Assembly (NCBI GenBank): GCA_963771845.1 | Contig: CAVYVC010000033.1 | Location: forward strand, 1 to 64,000 | Direction: 5' to 3' | Length of the DNA stretch: 64,000 nucleotides | Source of the DNA: VAZQ01 sp963771845 | GTDB taxonomy: Bacteria; Pseudomonadota; Alphaproteobacteria; Rhizobiales; Xanthobacteraceae | Shown here: positions 8,364 to 17,573 of the stretch, in pieces | Position numbering within the stretch: position 1 is the first letter of the stretch | How the letters are laid out: the number at the start of each line of letters is the position of its first letter | The notes under the pieces: generated by a model | The model's database searches: none | The model's input: the letters and a program-made list of their open reading frames with translations, nothing else | Told to the model about the DNA's origin: nothing | Position numbers and translations under genes: made by a program

Positions 8364-9648
8364 GGCAGCATGCCGGAGCTCGCTGTGGAGGGATTGGGCA
8401 CGGCATCGGGATGCTCCGGATCCGCCAGCACCACCAGCGTGCCCGGCGATAAGCGGTATTGGCCGCGCACGACGACGGTTTCATCGGCGCTCAAACCCTT
8501 CTCGATGAGCGCCTCGGCCGCGAACATCTGTCTGATCGACACCTGCCGCATCGTCACCTTGTTGTCCTGGCCGACTACAAAAACAAAGCTGCCTTGCGGT
8601 CCCTGCTGTATCGCGTCGAGCGGCACTGTCAGCGCATCGTGCACGGTCGAGGTCACCAGCCGCGCGTTGACGAATGTCCCGGGCCATAGCTTGCGCTGCT
8701 GATTGGGAAACAGCGCCTTGAGCTGGACCGTGCCGGAGCCGGGATCGGCCTGATTGTTGAGCGCGACCAGTTGCCCGGTATCAAGCTGCGTCTTGTCGTC
8801 CTGGCTGAATGCGATGGCTTGCAAAGGACCGCTCGCCATTGCTGTTTGAATTTCCGGTATTGTGGCAGTCGCGAGCGCGAAAAGTACGCTGATCGGCTCG
8901 ATCTGCGTGACAACGACCAAAGCACTCCCATCGGCCCCGGTTGGCTGCGTCGTTGCTGAGCCGGTGGTTGCATGAATGATGTTGCCGACATCGAGCAGCC
9001 GAATTCCGGCGACGCCATCAAACGGCGCGACCAGCGAGGCATAGCTGAGCAGGGCCTTCGCGTTCTCGATCGCAGCCTGGTCGATTTTGATCTGCGCGTT
9101 GAGCTGGTCGACGGCAGCCTGCTGATTGTCGACTTGCTGCCGCGCGACGGCATCGGTTTTCGCGAGCTGCATGTAGCGCTGCAAGTTCAGCTGCGCATTT
9201 TCAAATGTGCCTGATCGCGTTCCAGGGTACCCTGCGCCTGATCAAGCTGGGCCTGATACGTGCGCGGATCGATCTGGGCGAGCAGCTCGCCTTGCTTTAC
9301 TGATTGACCTTCCTTGAAGCTGACCTTGATCAACAACCCGGTGACCTGGCTGCGGACCGTTGCTGAATTTTCGGCCGTCACGGTGCCGAGACCGGTCAAA
9401 ATTATCGGCACGTCGTGCTGGCGAACTTTGATGGCGATGACGGGAACCGGTTGTGGCGACGCGGCCACCGGCGTCTGGCCACGATCCGACCTGACCCAGT
9501 AGCCAATAACTCCGCCGGCCAGAAGCACGACAGCAGCGCAGCCAAGCAGCAATTTCTTTCGCGCGCGGCTCATCGCTGGCCGTTCGTCCGCTTTGCCCTT
9601 GCGTGACGGCATTTCGTATGAGGGATCAGGAGCAGACATGGACTGCAT
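8360..9648 (-). pseudogene. RND membrane fusion protein, single-base frameshift
   Basis: This is the periplasmic adaptor of the adjacent RND pump. The first part has an N-terminal TM anchor (KKLLLGCAAVVLLAGGVIGYW), the barrel-sandwich hybrid start (ILTGLGTVTAENSATVRSQV) and the lipoyl motif DPRTYQAQLDQAQ. The second part has the rest of the hairpin (AQIKIDQAAIENAKALLSYA), FDGVAGIRLLDVGNI, the beta-barrel and the membrane-proximal domain. The frame is lost near 9201: adding one G on the coding strand gives AHLENAQLNLQRYMQL and a protein of about 429 residues, normal for the family. The start at 9648 is the best ATG before the anchor, but its ribosome site is weak. Confidence 0.85.
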
Positions 9649-9769
9649 TATGTCAACAAGATAAGCTCTACCAGACGCGCGATCTTGGGCCAATGGTGGC
9701 AAAGTGAGCGACGCCGTTCGGGCATCAGCAAACGACGCACAATCGGCTCTTCCTGCCTTGATCAACGTA

Positions 9770-10384
9770 ATGAAGCTGCATTGGTCGCCGCGCTCCCCCT
9801 TTGTGCGCAAAGTGATGATCTTTGCGCACGAGACCGGCCTTCTCGATCGATTGGAGTGCGTGCGCACCGTCGTGGCGATGACCGCGGCCAATGTGGGTCT
9901 CCTCGGCGAAAATCCTCTGGGCAAAATTCCAACCCTCGTCCTCGACGACGGCACGCCGCTCTACGACTTCGGCGTAATCTGCGAGTATCTGGACAGCCTG
10001 CACGCAGCGGCCAAGCTTTTTCCGCCACAGGGGTCTGCGCGCTGGACAGCGCTGCGGTGGCAAGCGCTCGCCGACGGATTTCTGGATTTGCTCATTCTGT
10101 GGCGCTACGAGCGCGCGCGAGTGCAGCCGCTGCCATCCCTCATGGACGCTTTTGGCGCCAAGTATCAGGCCGTGATGGGAGCGCTGGAGCAGGAGGCCTC
10201 CTCGCTCTCAATCACCCCGTTCGGGATCGGCCACATCGCAATCGGTTGCAGTCTTTCATATCTGGATTTTCGTTTCTCGCATCTGATTATGAGTTGGCGC
10301 AAGCTGCATCCGCAGATCGCGGCGTGGCATGCGACCTTTGTGCAGCGTCCGTCGGCCAAGCTGACAGAACCGGTGGATGATTGA
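9770..10384 (+). CDS. Glutathione S-transferase family protein
   Basis: This is a 204-residue cytosolic thiol transferase. The thioredoxin-like N-terminal domain starts MKLHWSPRSPFVRKV, with the Ser-Pro-Phe loop that normally contacts glutathione, followed by NPLGKIPTLVLDDG (cis-Pro strand) and the C-terminal helical domain with FGIGHIAIGCSLSYLDFR. An in-frame upstream extension to 9704 exists, but the family N-terminus sets the start at 9770. The gene is divergent from the RND operon and converges on asnS with only six bases between stops. The substrate is unknown. A short copy of its 5' end is present at 1618. Confidence 0.88.
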   Translation: MKLHWSPRSPFVRKVMIFAHETGLLDRLECVRTVVAMTAANVGLLGENPLGKIPTLVLDDGTPLYDFGVICEYLDSLHAAAKLFPPQGSARWTALRWQALADGFLDLLILWRYERARVQPLPSLMDAFGAKYQAVMGALEQEASSLSITPFGIGHIAIGCSLSYLDFRFSHLIMSWRKLHPQIAAWHATFVQRPSAKLTEPVDD

Positions 10385-10390
10385 ACGGCG

Positions 10391-11797
10391 CTAATAGCGC
10401 GCGTTGCCCGGCGTGCGCGGAAAAGGAATTGCGTCGCGCACGTTGGCGAGGCCGGTGACATAAGCGAGCGTGCGCTCGAAGCCGAGCCCGAAGCCCGCAT
10501 GCGGCACAGTGCCGTAGCGGCGCAGATCGCGATACCAGCCATAGTGCTCCTTATCGATGCCGCGCTCCACCATGCGCGCGTCCAGGACCTCGAGACGCTC
10601 CTCGCGCTGGCTGCCGCCGATGATTTCGCCGATGCCCGGCGCGAGCACGTCCATCGCCGCGACCGTCCCGCCATCGCCGTTGACTCGCATGTAGAACGCC
10701 TTGATGTCCTTCGGATAGTTCATCACGACAACGGGCTTCTTCGCGTACTTCTCGGTGAGATAGCGCTCGTGCTCGGATTGCAGATCCATGCCCCATTTCA
10801 CCGGGAACTCGAACCTCTCTTGCGAGCGCTCGAGCGCCGTGACCGCCTCGCCGTAATCCATGCGCGCGAATTCCGAGGCCACGATGCCTGCAAGCTTTGC
10901 CATCAGTCCCTTCTCGACGCGCTGGTCGAAGAAGGCGAGATCCTCTTCTCTTTCCTTGAGCAGCGCCTGGAAGGTGAACTTCAGCAGTCGTTCCGCAAGC
11001 GTCGCGTTGTCGGCGAGATCCGCGAAAGCGATCTCGGGCTCGATCATCCAGAACTCCGCGAGATGGCGGCTGGTGTTCGAATTCTCCGCGCGGAAGGTCG
11101 GTCCGAAGGTGTAGACCTTGGTGAGCGCCAGGCAATAGGCCTCGACATTGAGCTGCCCCGATACGGTGAGGAACGCCTCGCGGCCAAAAAAATCCTGCGC
11201 GAAATCGACCTTGCCGTCGGGCGTGCGCGGCAGGTTGGCAAGATCGAGCGTGGAGACCCGAAACAGCGCGCCCGCGCCCTCCGCATCCGAGGCGGTGATG
11301 ATGGGCGTGTTGACCCAGAAGAAGCCGTTGTCGTCGAAGAAACGGTGGATCGCCTGCGCCAGGCTGTGGCGCACGCGCGTTGCCGCCGCAATCACGTTCG
11401 TGCGCGGGCGCAGATGCGCCACTTCGCGCAGGAACTCCATGGTGTGCGGCTTGGGCTGGATCGGATAGCTGTCCGGATCATCCACCCAGCCGATCACTTT
11501 GATGGCGCTCGCCTGCATCTCGAACGGCTGGCCCTTGGCCGGCGAAGGCACAACCGTTCCGGTCGCTGCAAGCGCGCAGCCGGCCGTGAGCTTGAGCACC
11601 TCGTCGTGGTAATTGGGCAGCGTGTTGGGCGCGACCACCTGCAAGGGGTGAAATGATGATCCGTCCGAGAGGTGCACAAACGAAATGCCCGCCTTGGAGT
11701 TGCGCCGGGTGCGCACCCAGCCCTTCACCGTGACCGGCGCGTCGGCCGGTGCGTTCCCGGCCAGAATTGCGCGTACGTTGTATTCTCGTTGGTCCAT
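10391..11797 (-). CDS. asnS: Asparaginyl-tRNA synthetase
   Basis: This 468-residue class-II enzyme charges tRNA-Asn with asparagine. The N-terminal OB-fold anticodon-binding domain includes VKGWVRTRRNSKAG and FVHLSDGSSF. The catalytic core contains the AsnS-typical FFWVNTPIITASDAEGAG, TVSGQLNVEAYCLAL, FRAENSNTSRHLAEFWMIEPE (motif 2 region) and GFGLGFERTLAYVTG (motif 3). Translation starts at MDQREYNVRAIL; an in-frame upstream ATG would add 18 unrelated residues. Single-copy housekeeping genes like this suggest the surrounding DNA is chromosomal. The hypothetical gene at 11948 is divergent. Confidence 0.97.
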   Translation of the reverse strand: MDQREYNVRAILAGNAPADAPVTVKGWVRTRRNSKAGISFVHLSDGSSFHPLQVVAPNTLPNYHDEVLKLTAGCALAATGTVVPSPAKGQPFEMQASAIKVIGWVDDPDSYPIQPKPHTMEFLREVAHLRPRTNVIAAATRVRHSLAQAIHRFFDDNGFFWVNTPIITASDAEGAGALFRVSTLDLANLPRTPDGKVDFAQDFFGREAFLTVSGQLNVEAYCLALTKVYTFGPTFRAENSNTSRHLAEFWMIEPEIAFADLADNATLAERLLKFTFQALLKEREEDLAFFDQRVEKGLMAKLAGIVASEFARMDYGEAVTALERSQERFEFPVKWGMDLQSEHERYLTEKYAKKPVVVMNYPKDIKAFYMRVNGDGGTVAAMDVLAPGIGEIIGGSQREERLEVLDARMVERGIDKEHYGWYRDLRRYGTVPHAGFGLGFERTLAYVTGLANVRDAIPFPRTPGNARY

Positions 11798-11947
11798 CGT
11801 GGTATAAGTAGTCTGGATGAAGCCGTTGCGCCATTGGCGCGGCGCCTTCATCCCGGCCTCCCGTGCGGCAGCCGCCCGGCATTTTGCTTCCGGCTGCGCG
11901 CATCGCGCTCGTCATGCCGGCTGGAATTCTTCTACCAAGACGCAACC

Positions 11948-12373
11948 ATGCAGAACGACGAGCTGAAATTCCAATTGCGATTGACACTTGCGGACGCCTT
12001 CGCCGAACGCGCGCGGACGAATCCGGAAGATCGAACGCTTTCGCCTCTCACTGAGATCCTGCGCCGGCACCATGCGCTGATGAAATCCCAGTACGATGCC
12101 TTCGCTGACTATGTTCGCGAGGCTGAGGCGAACGGCCCCGAAAAGTATCATCTCTATCAATGGACGAAGAAAACGATCGAGGACCCGGCCAAGAAAGCCA
12201 AGTACACCAAATCTTTTGCCATCTACGTCGATGGCGACGAAGTGTACGAGAAGGACAAGGCGGATGCGCTGGAAGCGGAGCTCAAGCCTCTCGTGGGCGG
12301 TCCGATTGTGCTGCAAATGTTTCGCTACGACACCGACCCTGCCCACAATCCGCAGCCGCCGAGGCAGACGTAG
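11948..12373 (+). CDS. Conserved hypothetical protein
   Basis: This 141-residue soluble protein starts MQNDELKFQLRLTLAD. It is mostly helical and charged, with LTEILRRHHALMKSQYDAFADYV, KYHLYQWTKKTIEDPAKKAKY and a C-terminal YVDGDEVYEKDKADALEAEL segment. There is no signal peptide, TM helix or recognised catalytic motif. The normal codon usage supports a real gene. It sits alone between asnS (divergent) and a palindrome-rich spacer. No function is proposed. Confidence 0.65.
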   Translation: MQNDELKFQLRLTLADAFAERARTNPEDRTLSPLTEILRRHHALMKSQYDAFADYVREAEANGPEKYHLYQWTKKTIEDPAKKAKYTKSFAIYVDGDEVYEKDKADALEAELKPLVGGPIVLQMFRYDTDPAHNPQPPRQT

Positions 12374-12423
12374 GGAACGCGTTTCAGTCATATTGGTTCA
12401 GTGCTCGCTAACTGAGAGGCGTC

Positions 12424-12511
12424 ACCCGCGGGCTTGACCCGCGGGTCGATCTTCTTCGAGATAAGGGTATTCTTGCGAAGCGAGATGGATTGCCGGGTCA
12501 AGCCCGGCAAT
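12424..12511. repeat. Two dispersed palindromes
   Basis: Two perfect hairpins lie between the hypothetical gene and a Bug receptor gene: ACCCGCGGG-CTTGA-CCCGCGGGT (12424-12446) and ATTGCCGGG-TCAAG-CCCGGCAAT (12489-12511). The CCCGGCAATGAC type is a frequent intergenic repeat in Bradyrhizobium-like genomes. The second ends 11 bases before the receptor start codon. Confidence 0.7.
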
Positions 12512-12522
12512 GACGGAAGAGC

Positions 12523-13512
12523 ATGAAAGTTTCACGCCGACACCTTGTGCGCCTTGCGACGGCCGCTGCCGCACTCGCGGCCACAAGTTCGATTGGCCGG
12601 GCGCAGCTCTATCCTTCGCGCCCGGTCGTTATCATCGTTCCGGTCCCACCGGGCGGCGTTGCCGATCCGATCGCGCGCATTCTGGCTGATCGACTCACGC
12701 TGACGCTCGGTCAGCCGGTGGTGATCGAGAACGTCACTGGTGCGGGCGGAAGTATCGGGGCCGCGCGTGTCGCGCGCGCAGCACCCGACGGCCATACGCT
12801 CGGGATCGGGAATTGGCTCAGTCATGTCGGCGCGAGCGCCGTCTACCCCGTGCAATACGATGCGCTTGAGGATCTTGCGCCAATTTCGCTTTTGACCAGG
12901 AGCCCCATCCTGGTCACCGCGCGCAAGGATTTTCCCGCCAACAACCTCGCCGAGCTGATCGCGTGGCTCAAGGCCAATCCGGGCAAGGCGACGGTCGCAA
13001 CCGTGGGGCGCGGAAGCGCGGGCCATGTGAGCGGCTTCTACTTCGGGCGCGAGACCGGGACCCGGTTCGAGTTTGTGCCCTACCGGGGCGGGGGACCGGC
13101 TATTCAGGATGAGCTTGCCGGCCATGTCGACCTGATGTTCAACGAGGCAACCGGCGCGCTGCCCTATGTGCTCAGCGGCCAGATCAAAGCTTATGCGGTG
13201 CTGGCCAAGCAGCGCTGGTTCGCTGCGCCCAACATCCCGGCAATCGGGGAGCTTGGCATTTCTGGAATCGAGATTTCGTTCTGGCATGGGCTTTGGGCCC
13301 CCAAGGGCACGCCGCAGGCGATCATTTCCAAACTCAATGCTGCGGTCGTCGAAGCGCTGAGCGATTCGACCGTGCACGAGCGGCTCACCGCTATCGGCCA
13401 GGAGATCTTTCCACGCGAGGAGCAGACACCGGAAGCGCTGTACGCCTTCCACAAAGCCGAGATCGAAAAATGGTGGCCGATTATCAAGGCGGCCGGCACC
13501 GGCGTTCAATGA
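12523..13512 (+). CDS. Bug/TctC-family periplasmic solute receptor
   Basis: This 329-residue receptor resembles the substrate-binding component of tripartite tricarboxylate transporters. A twin-arginine-like signal peptide (MKVSRRHLVRLATAAAAL...GRAQ) is followed by the family start YPSRPVVIIVPVPPGG, IENVTGAGGSIGAARVA, APDGHTLGIGN and VPYRGGGPAIQDELAGHVD. Family members bind organic acids or amides in the periplasm. No TctA/TctB membrane genes are in the window, so it is an orphan receptor. It is followed after 12 bases by a hydratase-family gene, which hints that its ligand is a carboxylic acid fed to that enzyme. Confidence 0.92.
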   Translation: MKVSRRHLVRLATAAAALAATSSIGRAQLYPSRPVVIIVPVPPGGVADPIARILADRLTLTLGQPVVIENVTGAGGSIGAARVARAAPDGHTLGIGNWLSHVGASAVYPVQYDALEDLAPISLLTRSPILVTARKDFPANNLAELIAWLKANPGKATVATVGRGSAGHVSGFYFGRETGTRFEFVPYRGGGPAIQDELAGHVDLMFNEATGALPYVLSGQIKAYAVLAKQRWFAAPNIPAIGELGISGIEISFWHGLWAPKGTPQAIISKLNAAVVEALSDSTVHERLTAIGQEIFPREEQTPEALYAFHKAEIEKWWPIIKAAGTGVQ

Positions 13513-13524
13513 AGCGAAGCTCGC

Positions 13525-14304
13525 ATGACCTCGTCGTTTGATGCCGAGCGCGCCGCGCGCCACGTTCTTGCCGCCCATGATGCGCGCCAGCCCTACCGCA
13601 ACCTGCCCGCTGAAATCGCGCCGCAAACCATGGCGGACGCTTACGCCGCGCAGGAGGCGCTGGCGCGATTGCTGGTGGCGCGCGAGGGCGAGGTTGCCGG
13701 GCTCAAGATCGCGGTCGCGACCAAGGTGATGCAGGAATTCATGGGCATTGATCGGCCGCTGGGCGGCATGATCTTCAAGCGCAGAATTGTTCGCTCGCCC
13801 GCGCGGCTGCGGCTTGCCGATTACATGAATGTCGTGATCGAGTTTGAGCTTGCGGTCGAGCTTGGCCGCGACCTGCCAAAAAGCTCAGCTCCCTTTACGG
13901 CCGCAACGGTGATGCCGGCCCTTGCCGCGGTGATGCCGGCATTCGAGCTGATCGAAGACCGCAACGCCGATTACAAAACGGTCAATGCACTCTCGTTGAT
14001 CTGCGACAATTGCTGGAATGCAGGAATTGTGCTCGGCCCCCCGATATCCTTGCGCCCGCAGTCCCTTTCCGGGCTGCTGGGCCGGCTGGAGATCAACGGC
14101 AAAGAGCAGCACCGTGGGACGACCGACGATCCGCTTGCCACGCTCGCGTGGATCGCCAACCTCTCGGCCGAACGCGACCGGCCTCTGCGTGCGGGAATGG
14201 TCGTGATCACCGGCAGTGTCATTCCCACCCTTGCGATCGGGGCGGGTGATCAATTCGTGTTTCGGATTGACGGGCTGGGCGCTGTCGAGCTTGCGGCGTC
14301 CTGA
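13525..14304 (+). CDS. 2-keto-4-pentenoate hydratase-like protein (FAA hydrolase superfamily)
   Basis: This 259-residue protein matches the MhpD/hydratase branch: a helical N-terminus (YAAQEALARLLVAREGEVAGLKIA), then FELAVELGRDLP carrying the metal-binding Glu pair, PAFELIEDRNADYKTVNALSLICDN, and ITGSVIPTLAIGAGDQF near the end. MhpD-type enzymes hydrate 2-hydroxypenta-2,4-dienoates in meta-cleavage pathways; decarboxylase relatives also occur. It lies in a likely operon with the Bug receptor upstream and converges on the next receptor gene. The exact substrate cannot be assigned. Confidence 0.85.
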   Translation: MTSSFDAERAARHVLAAHDARQPYRNLPAEIAPQTMADAYAAQEALARLLVAREGEVAGLKIAVATKVMQEFMGIDRPLGGMIFKRRIVRSPARLRLADYMNVVIEFELAVELGRDLPKSSAPFTAATVMPALAAVMPAFELIEDRNADYKTVNALSLICDNCWNAGIVLGPPISLRPQSLSGLLGRLEINGKEQHRGTTDDPLATLAWIANLSAERDRPLRAGMVVITGSVIPTLAIGAGDQFVFRIDGLGAVELAAS

Positions 14305-14316
14305 ACCTGATAATTC

Positions 14317-15297
14317 TCACTCGACCTTGATGCCGAGCTTGCGCACCAAGGCGCCCCACTTCGTTGCTTCCGCGTCGATGTCGCTCGCCTGCCCAGCCGC
14401 TGTCCCCGGGAGTGGCTCGCCGCCTTCATCTTTGATGCGCGCGCGCACGTCGCCGTTGGCAAGCGCGGCATTAAGGGCGGCGTTGAGCTCGCCGGCGACA
14501 GCGTGATCGATACCGGGTGGCGCGACCAGGCCGTAATGCATCACCGCTGCGTAACCCGGCACCCCTGCCTCCGCGACGGTCGGCAGATCCGGGAAAATGG
14601 GCGAGCGATTCTCACCGGTCAGCGCGATGGCGCGCAACAGCCCGCCGCGGATTGCGCCGCTCACCGAAGGAGGCGTGCTGATCATCATATCCACATGGCC
14701 GCCGACCAGATCACCCTGTGCTGCTCCGGTCCCGCGGTAAGGCACGTGCGTGAGCTTGATGCCTGCCATGTCCGCGAGCAGCTCGGTTGAGAGGTGCCCA
14801 CCCGAGCCCACTCCTGCCGACGCGTAGGTGATCTTGCCAGGCTGCTCTTTCGCAACCGCAATCAGTTCGCCGATGCTGTGCGCCGGGAGCAATGGATGCA
14901 CCACGAGAACCTGCTGGAACGAACCGATGAGTCCAATCGGCGTGAAATCTTTGCGCGGATCGTAGCCGGGATTGGCGTAGAGGGCGGGCGCGATGGCAAA
15001 GACGCCGGAGTGACCGACCATCAGGGTATAGCCATCGGGCGGCGCCTTCGCGACTGCGCGGGCTCCAATGGTCCCGCCCGCACCCGGGCGGTTCTCGATC
15101 ACGAATTGCTGGCGGAGCGAGGCACTCATATGCTGCGCTAAGAGGCGTGCCAGGACATCGTTGCCCCCGCCGGCCGCAAACGGCACAACGATCACGACCG
15201 GCCGGTTGGGATAATCCTGCGCAGCCGCGGGAGCGGTCGCGCACAGCGGGCTCCAGGGCGTGACGAGCGACAGGACGAGTGCGAAGACCATCGCCAT
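14317..15297 (-). CDS. Bug/TctC-family periplasmic solute receptor
   Basis: This receptor of about 326 residues has a Sec-type signal (MVFALVLSLVT...APAAAQ) and the family motifs YPNRPVVIVVPFAAGGGND, VIENRPGAGGTIGARAVA, APPDGYTLMVGHSG and VPYRGTGAAQGDLVGGHVD. The start is ATG 15297 (MAMVFAL) or ATG 15291; a longer frame upstream runs antisense through the FAD dehydrogenase gene and lacks family similarity. The 5' end overlaps the start codon of that divergent gene, leaving no conventional promoter space. It is probably functionally paired with the dehydrogenase. Confidence 0.9.
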   Translation of the reverse strand: MAMVFALVLSLVTPWSPLCATAPAAAQDYPNRPVVIVVPFAAGGGNDVLARLLAQHMSASLRQQFVIENRPGAGGTIGARAVAKAPPDGYTLMVGHSGVFAIAPALYANPGYDPRKDFTPIGLIGSFQQVLVVHPLLPAHSIGELIAVAKEQPGKITYASAGVGSGGHLSTELLADMAGIKLTHVPYRGTGAAQGDLVGGHVDMMISTPPSVSGAIRGGLLRAIALTGENRSPIFPDLPTVAEAGVPGYAAVMHYGLVAPPGIDHAVAGELNAALNAALANGDVRARIKDEGGEPLPGTAAGQASDIDAEATKWGALVRKLGIKVE

Positions 15298-16825
15298 GCA
15301 ATCAGCCGACTTGCTGAACGAGGCGCCCAATGTCCTTGTCGTGGGCGCCGGCAACGCCGCCCTGTGTGCGGCGATCTCGGCGCACGAGCATGGGGCGCGC
15401 GTGCTGATGCTCGAGGCCGCGCCCTTCGAGGAGCGCGGCGGCAATTCCCATTTCACCGGCGGTGCCTTTCGCTTCGCATTCCGGAGCATCGATGACCTCA
15501 TTGCGGTGCTGCCATCGCTCGCGCAGGAACAGCTCGACCGCATTGATTTCGGAACCTACACCGAAGAACAGTTCTTCGATGAGTTGTTCGACTTGACGCA
15601 ATACCGCACCGATCCTGAGCTCGCTGAAATCCTGGTTCGCGGTAGCCTCGATACCGCGAAGTGGATGACGCGCCAAGGCGTGAAGCTCCAGCCGGGTCTT
15701 GGCCGGCAAGCCTATGAGGTCGACGGCAAATTCAAATTCTGGGGCGGGCTTGCGCTGCATATCTGGGGCGGCGGTGCGGAGCTTCTCAAGGCTCTCTATG
15801 GCAATGCCGAACGCCGCGGGATTGCGATCAGCTACGAGACCCCGGCGACCGGTCTCATGCGCGAGAACGGACGGATCACGGGCGTGATGATCCAACAGCG
15901 CGGCGCGCCGGTCGAGATCAGAGCCGGCGCGGTCGTGCTCGCGTGCGGTGGCTTCGAATCCAATCCGCAAATGCGGGCAAATTACCTCGGTCCGGGGTGG
16001 GAGCTCGCGAAAGTGCGCGGCACCCGCTTCAACATGGGCGCAGGCCTCAACATGGCGCTTGCCATTGGCGCGCGCCCCTGCGGCCATTGGTCCGGCTGTC
16101 ATTCCGTGGCCTGGGACGTCAACGCGCCGCCCTATGGCGATCTCACCGTCGGCGATCAGTTCCAGAAGCACAATTACCCCTTCGGCATTCTCGTCAACGC
16201 GAGAGGCGAGCGCTATGTCGATGAGGGCGCCAACTTCCACAGCCACACTTATGCGAAATACGGCGCCGAGATCATCAAGCAGCCCGGGATGTTCGCGTGG
16301 CAGGTGTTCGATGCCAACGTAAACCATCTTTTGCGCGGCGAATACCGCATCCGCCGCGTGACCAAGGTGCAAGCCGGCACGCTCGAAAAGCTCGCGGCGA
16401 AGCTTGCAGGGGTTGATGCGCAAGCATTCCTGCGCACCGTGCGCGAGTTCAACGCCGCCTGCCGCAGTGATATCGCTTTCAATCCCAATGTGCTCGACGG
16501 GCGCCGCACGGCGGGGCTTGCGATCGAGAAAACGAACTGGGCCAATCCGCTCGATACGCCGCCGTTCCACGCTTATCACGTGACCACGGGGGTGACTTTC
16601 ACGTTCGGGGGGCTGAAAATTTCACGCGCCGCCGAGGTCGAGGACCTTTATGGCCGCGTCATTCCCGGTCTCTACGCGGCCGGCGAAATTGTCGGCGGTC
16701 TGTTCTATCACAACTATGCCAGCGGAACCGGCTTGATGTCGGGCGCCACTTTCGGCCGCCTCGCCGGAAGAAGTGCCGCGCAATTTGCTTGTACGCACAG
16801 CTCGGCCCATGCGCTTGCACGCTAA
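15296..16825 (+). CDS. FAD-dependent dehydrogenase (TcuA/fumarate-reductase-like)
   Basis: This flavoprotein of about 509 residues has the dinucleotide-binding start VLVVGAGNAALCAAISAHEHG, the SDH/FRD-like EERGGNSHFTGGAFRF, the GGFESNPQM segment and a C-terminal GLYAAGEIVGGLFYHNYASG, which closes the FAD site. The N-terminal motif is close to that of tricarballylate dehydrogenase TcuA, which oxidises tricarballylate to cis-aconitate, but fumarate-reductase and ketosteroid-dehydrogenase relatives share the fold. ATG 15296 is chosen because the glycine loop follows shortly; a GTG at 15260 would extend it by 12 residues. The divergent Bug receptor gene supports uptake and oxidation of a di- or tricarboxylic acid (inference). 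Confidence 0.85.
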   Translation: MQSADLLNEAPNVLVVGAGNAALCAAISAHEHGARVLMLEAAPFEERGGNSHFTGGAFRFAFRSIDDLIAVLPSLAQEQLDRIDFGTYTEEQFFDELFDLTQYRTDPELAEILVRGSLDTAKWMTRQGVKLQPGLGRQAYEVDGKFKFWGGLALHIWGGGAELLKALYGNAERRGIAISYETPATGLMRENGRITGVMIQQRGAPVEIRAGAVVLACGGFESNPQMRANYLGPGWELAKVRGTRFNMGAGLNMALAIGARPCGHWSGCHSVAWDVNAPPYGDLTVGDQFQKHNYPFGILVNARGERYVDEGANFHSHTYAKYGAEIIKQPGMFAWQVFDANVNHLLRGEYRIRRVTKVQAGTLEKLAAKLAGVDAQAFLRTVREFNAACRSDIAFNPNVLDGRRTAGLAIEKTNWANPLDTPPFHAYHVTTGVTFTFGGLKISRAAEVEDLYGRVIPGLYAAGEIVGGLFYHNYASGTGLMSGATFGRLAGRSAAQFACTHSSAHALAR

Positions 16826-16850
16826 TACAAGAGTGCGCAAAGGCGCACTA

Positions 16851-16900
16851 GAGCATGATCCCGAAAAGTGGGAACCGGTTTTCGGAAAAAGATCATGCTC
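16851..16900. repeat. Dispersed inverted repeat
   Basis: GAGCATGATC at 16851-16860 and GATCATGCTC at 16891-16900 are perfect inverted arms around CCGAAAAGTGGGAACCGGTT. This element recurs in intergenic regions of Bradyrhizobium-like genomes. A short relative (GGAGCATGCTC) occurs near 20806. No gene lies between 16826 and 17007. Confidence 0.7.
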
Positions 16901-17007
16901 AAGCAAAGCGCGATCAAGCTGCGCAGACGATGAGAATCCGGGCGCGCGCCTTTGCGCACGCTGCGAGCTGGACTAGGCTCGTGGACTTTAGCGAGGGAGG
17001 ACAGAGC

Positions 17008-17514
17008 ATGGGCATTCATCTCGGCCGCGTGGGGCACATCGGCATCCACGTGAGCGACGTCGATCGCTCGATAGAATTCTATCGCAAGGTGCTGGGCCTC
17101 AAGGTCACCGGGCGTTGGGGTCCGCCGGATTTCGGCCGCCCCATCTGCTTCATGCGCATCAAGGACAAGCACCACGACGTCGTACTGTTCGAGCTTTCGG
17201 AGGACGCGAAGAAGGCAGGCGTTTCATCGGTCGACTCGCGCAACCGCACCGCCCCCGGTCTTGATCACATCGCGTTCGAGGTCGATTCACGCGAGGATTG
17301 GCTACGCGGCCTCGATCATGTGCGCTCCTGCGGGGTCAAGATCGTCAGCGGTCCCTACGTGCACGCGCCCGAGGGAGGCGAGGAGGGCTTTGTCGGCGGC
17401 AGCGGAAGCCACGCGTTCTATTTCCTCGACCCCGACGGCAACAGGATCGAGGTCTACTGCTGGATGATGACCGTGACCGGCCCGAGCATGGCGGCACCGC
17501 ACCCCGACCCGTAA
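17008..17514 (+). CDS. VOC-family (glyoxalase/dioxygenase fold) protein
   Basis: This 168-residue protein has two beta-alpha-beta-beta-beta modules: GHIGIHVSDVDRSIEFYRKVLGL at the N-terminus and LDHIAFEVDSREDWLRGLDHV in the second half, ending YFLDPDGNRIEVYCW. Histidines in GIHV and DHIAF and the Glu in RIEVYC are the expected metal ligands. The size and layout fit glyoxalase-like lyases or extradiol dioxygenase small forms, so the reaction is open. A clear GGAGG precedes ATG 17008. Confidence 0.85.
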   Translation: MGIHLGRVGHIGIHVSDVDRSIEFYRKVLGLKVTGRWGPPDFGRPICFMRIKDKHHDVVLFELSEDAKKAGVSSVDSRNRTAPGLDHIAFEVDSREDWLRGLDHVRSCGVKIVSGPYVHAPEGGEEGFVGGSGSHAFYFLDPDGNRIEVYCWMMTVTGPSMAAPHPDP

Positions 17515-17573
17515 GCGCTAGGCTTGGATGAACCCGCGTTGATCCGCTCGATGCCGGGCTCAGGAGCAGCAAG

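Noticed and set aside
10499..11656. Plus-strand frame of 385 codons opposite asnS
   Set aside because: asnS is unambiguous on the minus strand; the antisense frame is a GC-bias artefact.
12523..15297. A complete tripartite tricarboxylate transporter
   Set aside because: Only receptor genes are present; no TctA (12-TM) or TctB (4-TM) protein is encoded nearby.
15302..16579. Minus-strand frame of 425 codons opposite the FAD dehydrogenase
   Set aside because: Antisense of a well-supported flavoprotein, with no recognisable domain.
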